The position numbers and the translations under genes were made by a program. A stretch of 50,734 nt of DNA from assembly GCA_005880985.1 (NCBI GenBank), contig VBIQ01000025.1, positions 1-50,734 of the forward strand. Direction: 5' to 3'. This document shows positions 47,368-50,734 of the stretch, in pieces (within the stretch, counting starts at the first letter, position 1; each line of letters opens with the position of its first letter). This DNA is from Chloroflexota bacterium. GTDB taxonomy: Bacteria > Chloroflexota > Dormibacteria > Aeolococcales > Aeolococcaceae. The notes beneath the pieces were generated by a model. That model made no database searches, was not told the origin of the DNA, and saw nothing but the letters and a program-made list of their open reading frames with translations.

Positions 47368-49743
47368 ATGCCCAAGGTCCCCCCCGACCTGCCCCGGCTC
47401 CTGCCCTCGGCCTCGCCGTCAGACCGCGTCCAGGTCCAGCAGTCCGCCTTCTCCTACGACGTCCTCGGCCGCTACGTGTGCAACGACTGGCTGGAGGTCG
47501 AGGCCCAGCAGCAGGACGGTGGATTCCCGTTCGACGCGATCGTGATCGGAGCGGGGATGTTCGGTGGCTACTGCGCCGAGAAGCTGTATCGGCGCGGCGC
47601 CGACGCGGGCCTGCGCGTCCTCGTGCTCGAGGCGGGTGCGTTCCTCTTCCCGACCCATATCCAAAACCTCCCCCAACGTCTCGGAGGCAGCGTCGGGGGC
47701 CCGCGGTATTCGCGGAGTCGGGAAGATGGCAGCGGCGTCCAGAACGTGATCTGGGGAATGCCGTGGATCAGCAACGAGGTGTTCCCCGGGCTCTCGTACT
47801 GCATTGGCGGCCGCTCGCTTTTCTGGGGTGGCTGGTCCCCGCGGCTAACCGCTGCCGACCTGGCGCGGTGGCCGCAAGACCTGGCTAGCTACCTCGTCGG
47901 ACCGGGCGGCGGTCAGCCGGGCGCCTATGTCCTCACGGAGAGAGAGATCGGTGTCGCCGCCGAGGCCACCTACATCACCCGCCACGCCTTCCACGACGCG
48001 CTCCTCGCCGGCCTGCAGGCCGCCCGGCCGACGGTCGCTGCGATCACTGCTGTCGAAGAGGCACCCTTGGCGGTGGAGGCGGCGGTGCCAGGTCCCGGGC
48101 TATTTCCCTACGACAAGTTCAGTAGCGCGGACTTCCTCATCGACGCCGTTCGCGACGACGCTGGCACCAACGCCGGGGCCGATGCCAATCGGCGAGTCTT
48201 CGTCGTGCCCCGCACTCATGTCGTCCGACTCACACTTGCTGGCAGCGCGGTGAGCAGCATCGACGTTGTTAGCGACGGGGTGCCAAGGACACTGGCCGTC
48301 ACTCCTGGGTGCGCGGTCGTCCTTGCCGCGGGCACGGTCGAGACGACCCGGCTCGCGCTCGACTCGCTGGGGGTGGGATCGACGACCTTCGGCGCTCCGC
48401 GGGTGGGCAACCTCCTGGCCCACCTGCGCAGCAACATCACCTTCCGGATCAAGCGCACCGCCCTCGGCCTTCGGGCCGGTCCGCCAGCGGAGCTGGAAAC
48501 GACCGCATTCCTTGTCCGGGGGACGTCGCAGGGTCGCCAGTTCCACTTCCAGGTGAGCGCTTCTGCAGCAGGCGGGGTCAATCCCGAGAAGAACATGTGG
48601 GAGCAGATCCCCGACGTCGAGCTCCAGGACCAGATTCGGACGACTCAGGATCCCGACTGGATCACCGTGGTCTTCCGGACCATCGGCGAGATGTCGGGGC
48701 AGCCGAGCCTCACTACCGACCCGGCCGCGAGCTGGATCGACCTGAGCCCGGAGACGGACGAAAATGGTCGGCGTCGTGCCTACGTACAGCTGGTCAAGAG
48801 CGCCCAAGACACCCAGCTCTGGTTCGACATGGACACGGCGGCGTTCGCGATGGCGGCCTCGCTCGCCGGGCAGCCCGGCGACGTCGAGTACTGGAACGCG
48901 CAGGTCGGCGCGTGGCAGCAGGCGCCCCCGCCCATCGACCCGAAGATCGGCGGTCCGTGGCGCGACCCACTCGGCTCCACACACCACGAGGCCGGTACCC
49001 TGTTCGCGGGCTCCCCTGGCGCCTCGATCACCGACATCAACGGCAAGTTCCACGGCATCGACAACGCTTATGTAGCGGGGCCGGCGGTCTTCCCATCCCT
49101 CGGTTCCGCCAACCCGTCACTGACCGCGCTGTCCCTGGCGCGGAGAACCGCGGAGGCCATCGTGGCCCGAGCGACCACGGCACCGCCCGGCTCCGGCTTC
49201 ACCCCCCTGTCGCTCAATCCAGCCGACTGGCAGCTCGTCGCCCGGCCGGGCAGCCAGCCGCAGATGTTCCGCCGCGGCGGGGTGCTGGAGACCGCGGGAG
49301 GGTACGGGCTGTATTTCTACACCAAGGATCAACTCGCCAACTTCGCACTGTGGCTGGAGTGGCGCGAGACCCGCAGCGGCGACAACTCCGGCGTGTTCAT
49401 CAGGACCCCGGGACCCGGTGTGGCCAACGCGCTGCAGCAGGCGGTGGACCTCGGACACGAGATCCAGATCGACGACATCGGGGCGCCCGACAGGGCCGGC
49501 ATCCACCGGACGGGTGCGATCTACGCGCTCCAGGCGCCGACGTCTTTTCCGGTGAAGCCTGTCGGCCAGTGGAACACCTATCTCATCGAGGCTAGCGGCA
49601 CACAGATCACCGTCTCCCTCAACGGAATGCTGGTTAACTCCTTCACCAGCAATCGGGAACTGACCGGGTACCTCGCACTGCAGATGCACGACTTCCCCAC
49701 CCGGATCCAGTTCCGTAACATGGAGGTCAAGAAGCTCCCCTGA
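47368..49743 (+). CDS. GMC-type FAD oxidoreductase fused to a DUF1080-like (3-keto-disaccharide hydrolase) domain
   Basis: 791 residues from an ATG at 47368. The first 610 are a GMC oxidoreductase: the FAD loop DAIVIGAGMFGGYCAEKL (about 54-71), LRVLVLEAG, IGGRSLFWGGWSPR, VVLAAGTVETTRLAL and the closing HHEAGTLFAG and AYVAGPAVFPSLGSANPSLTALSLARRTAE. From about 620 a second domain follows: FALWLEWRETRSGDNSGVFIRTPGP, HEIQIDDIG, WNTYLIEASGTQITVSLNG and LTGYLALQMHDFPTRIQFRNMEV. This is the DUF1080 sugar-binding/hydrolase jelly roll. The fusion pairs oxidation of a sugar hydroxyl to a ketone with cleavage of the 3-keto sugar, a known two-step route to break glycosides. No signal peptide, so cytosolic action is likely. 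It stands alone and looks like passenger metabolism. Confidence 0.9.
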   Translation: MPKVPPDLPRLLPSASPSDRVQVQQSAFSYDVLGRYVCNDWLEVEAQQQDGGFPFDAIVIGAGMFGGYCAEKLYRRGADAGLRVLVLEAGAFLFPTHIQNLPQRLGGSVGGPRYSRSREDGSGVQNVIWGMPWISNEVFPGLSYCIGGRSLFWGGWSPRLTAADLARWPQDLASYLVGPGGGQPGAYVLTEREIGVAAEATYITRHAFHDALLAGLQAARPTVAAITAVEEAPLAVEAAVPGPGLFPYDKFSSADFLIDAVRDDAGTNAGADANRRVFVVPRTHVVRLTLAGSAVSSIDVVSDGVPRTLAVTPGCAVVLAAGTVETTRLALDSLGVGSTTFGAPRVGNLLAHLRSNITFRIKRTALGLRAGPPAELETTAFLVRGTSQGRQFHFQVSASAAGGVNPEKNMWEQIPDVELQDQIRTTQDPDWITVVFRTIGEMSGQPSLTTDPAASWIDLSPETDENGRRRAYVQLVKSAQDTQLWFDMDTAAFAMAASLAGQPGDVEYWNAQVGAWQQAPPPIDPKIGGPWRDPLGSTHHEAGTLFAGSPGASITDINGKFHGIDNAYVAGPAVFPSLGSANPSLTALSLARRTAEAIVARATTAPPGSGFTPLSLNPADWQLVARPGSQPQMFRRGGVLETAGGYGLYFYTKDQLANFALWLEWRETRSGDNSGVFIRTPGPGVANALQQAVDLGHEIQIDDIGAPDRAGIHRTGAIYALQAPTSFPVKPVGQWNTYLIEASGTQITVSLNGMLVNSFTSNRELTGYLALQMHDFPTRIQFRNMEVKKLP

Positions 49744-50557
49744 CGCGACCCGAGCGCGAGCGCGCGGGCGGCCATTCCTATCCGAAAGCCACCACCCGCG
49801 CAGACTCACGCGGCCCCGCACCTCGTCGCTGTGCTCGGTTTGGCCGCCCCGAGGTGGTCCGACGGCTGGCGCAAACCGCTCTGTTGCGCTCACTACTCGC
49901 CAGACCCCCGCGCGATGAAGCGCTTGAGGCAGTGCGTGGACGGTGACGGTCGGCCGGCGAACACCCGATATGGGACGGGCTGGCCGACGGTACCTCGAGG
50001 GGCGGGACCTCGAAGAAGGCGCTCATTCCCACCGGGTCAAGGGACCCAACTGTTGTCTGCGCTAGCCTGGAGCACGCTTCAGTCGACCGGCGGCAGGGAA
50101 GGTCGGCGTGGCCCGATGTAGCAGCTTGAGGTCTTCGCGCGTGGACAGAGTAGGCGTGGTCGTTGTCACCCGCCCTCTCGTCCGCTTCCCTCCTTCCTGA
50201 GGGGCCGGGGGCATCAACTCCCGGCCCTTCTATTCGCAGGCACTCTCCCCCGCTCCGCTCCTTCCTTGTTGCTCTCGCATCGCAGCTCGTTTCGCTCCGC
50301 ACATTGAGCTATCCCGTTCGGCCTTAGTGACGCTCGCAGGGCACCCGGTCACTACCTAAGGGGCCGACCATCACCGCGGCGGCGTGCGCGCTCCTACGGC
50401 CCGGGGCATTCTACCGGAGCGATCGTTCCCGCGGGAGTGGCACAGGTCCACGCGGCGCGCGCGTGACTCGCCGAGACGCTCATCGGCACGGAAACGCTCC
50501 GCCATCACCACTTCTCACTCCCCGGTCGCCTCGCATCCACGGCACGCCGTTGGATCC
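49744..50557. other. Gap between the oxidoreductase gene and the insertion sequence
   Basis: No gene was recognised on either strand; frames are Arg/Pro/Ser-rich and overlap each other. It contains the hairpin at 50202-50227. The last 50 bases flank the IS left tip and do not match the bases after the right tip at 161, so no target-site duplication joins the two window ends. Confidence 0.4.
50202..50227 (+). terminator. GC-rich hairpin, terminator-like
   Basis: GGGCCGGG (50202-50209) and CCCGGCCC (50220-50227) form an eight-base perfect stem with a ten-base loop, followed by TTCTATTC. It is 460 bases past the oxidoreductase stop, so it may end a long transcript or serve the minus strand. Confidence 0.5.
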
Positions 50558-50734
50558 TGTCAGCCCCGGTCTGAAAATCCCCAGTTAGCCCGGTTTGAAA
50601 TTCCCCACCACAGGGGTGTGGGAGGGTCTCCCGGACGCAGCTCACGTTGCAGCAGGAGGGCCCACCGGTGGTCGGCAGGGAACAGTGCTTGGACATCCTC
50701 GAGGCCTGGGCGCGAGGCAGGACGATCAGCGAGA
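50558..50734 (+). mobile_element. Left end of an IS21-like insertion sequence, cut by the window edge
   Basis: The tip begins TGTCAGCCCCGGTCTGAAAA at 50558, followed by a second terminal repeat (CCCGGTTTGAAATTCCCCAC at 50589-50608). Both are inverted versions of the repeats at 67-161. A transposase frame starts at 50668. The element is in the same direction as the one at the left edge. Confidence 0.65.
50668..50734 (+). CDS. istA: N-terminal end of an IS21-type transposase (IstA), cut by the window edge
   Basis: A GTG at 50668 behind AGGAGG begins VVGREQCLDILEAWARGRTISE and runs off the end. The WARGRTISEIAR-like helix-turn-helix beginning is typical of IstA N-termini, and the frame directly follows the terminal repeats. 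Only 22 residues are visible, so the call rests on this and on position. Confidence 0.6.
   Translation, partial: MVGREQCLDILEAWARGRTISE

Noticed and set aside
48309..49595. 428-residue plus-strand frame inside the GMC gene
   Set aside because: Alternative-frame shadow, Arg/Pro-rich; the GMC/DUF1080 frame has clear motifs.
50558..50734. Proof that the window is one circular plasmid opened at a single IS
   Set aside because: Flanks at 162 and 50557 show no matching target duplication; circularity stays only a possibility.
1..50734. CRISPR array, rRNA, riboswitch
   Set aside because: No regularly spaced repeat set of CRISPR type, no rRNA-like stretch and no conserved riboswitch core was seen.

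Overview
The window is a high-GC bacterial segment that reads as an accessory or mobile region, not core chromosome. It has no rRNA, tRNA or central-metabolism operon. It carries a MobF-type relaxase-helicase, a decayed serine recombinase and several broken genes, and IS21-type insertion sequence ends lie at both edges. The protein styles suggest a soil-type high-GC Terrabacteria lineage such as Actinobacteriota, Chloroflexota or Ca. Dormibacterota. Those styles are the GYWLVASDGG surface repeats, Ser-rich secreted proteins, TetR pairs and GTG/TTG starts. This placement is inference only.

Layout. 1-161: right end of an IS21-like element. 710-3936 (minus): zinc-ribbon remnant, then an overlapping C5 methyltransferase / type II restriction enzyme / Vsr set. 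4474-6487: two near-identical ribbon-helix-helix genes with the same GATATC operator, around an unknown 494-residue protein. 6616-8095: tandem TetR paralogues. 8771-15200: envelope block (small membrane protein, M23 peptidase, 1360-residue surface protein). 15750-18442: membrane protein, SLATT-like 2TM protein and uridine-phosphorylase-like protein. 19324-23266: DUF3892 protein, Ser-rich secreted repeat protein, lipoprotein. 23731-26309: coupled unknown protein plus PD-(D/E)XK protein. 26495-30643: mostly decayed genes (serine recombinase, HNH protein, membrane protein, pyruvoyl-dependent arginine decarboxylase). 30863-31774: XRE regulator and an unknown gene. 32122-37674: the main find. 37986-39364: membrane coiled-coil protein and HigBA. 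39832-43741: operon with an HTH plus TIR/deoxyribosyltransferase-like protein, followed by a PD-(D/E)XK protein. 44029-46809: relaxase. 47368-49743: GMC oxidoreductase fused to a DUF1080-like domain. 50558-50734: left end of an IS21-like element.

Main find. At 32122-36605 four overlapping minus-strand genes encode, in order, a metallo-beta-lactamase-fold protein, an E2-E1 fusion, a JAB/JAMM protease and a patatin phospholipase. Across a shared promoter region, an XRE regulator and an ImmA/IrrE peptidase are transcribed the other way. This is the layout of a type II CBASS locus (Cap2, Cap3, patatin effector, CapH/CapP-like control), but no CD-NTase is present. The MBL protein, which ends in a disordered tail with a terminal glycine, sits in the cyclase position.

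Together with the restriction set and three further candidate cassettes (15750-18442, 23731-26309, 39832-43741), the window reads as a defence-rich island on a mobile element. Functions of the unknown cassettes are inference from domains and gene overlap. No database search or base-composition calculation was possible.
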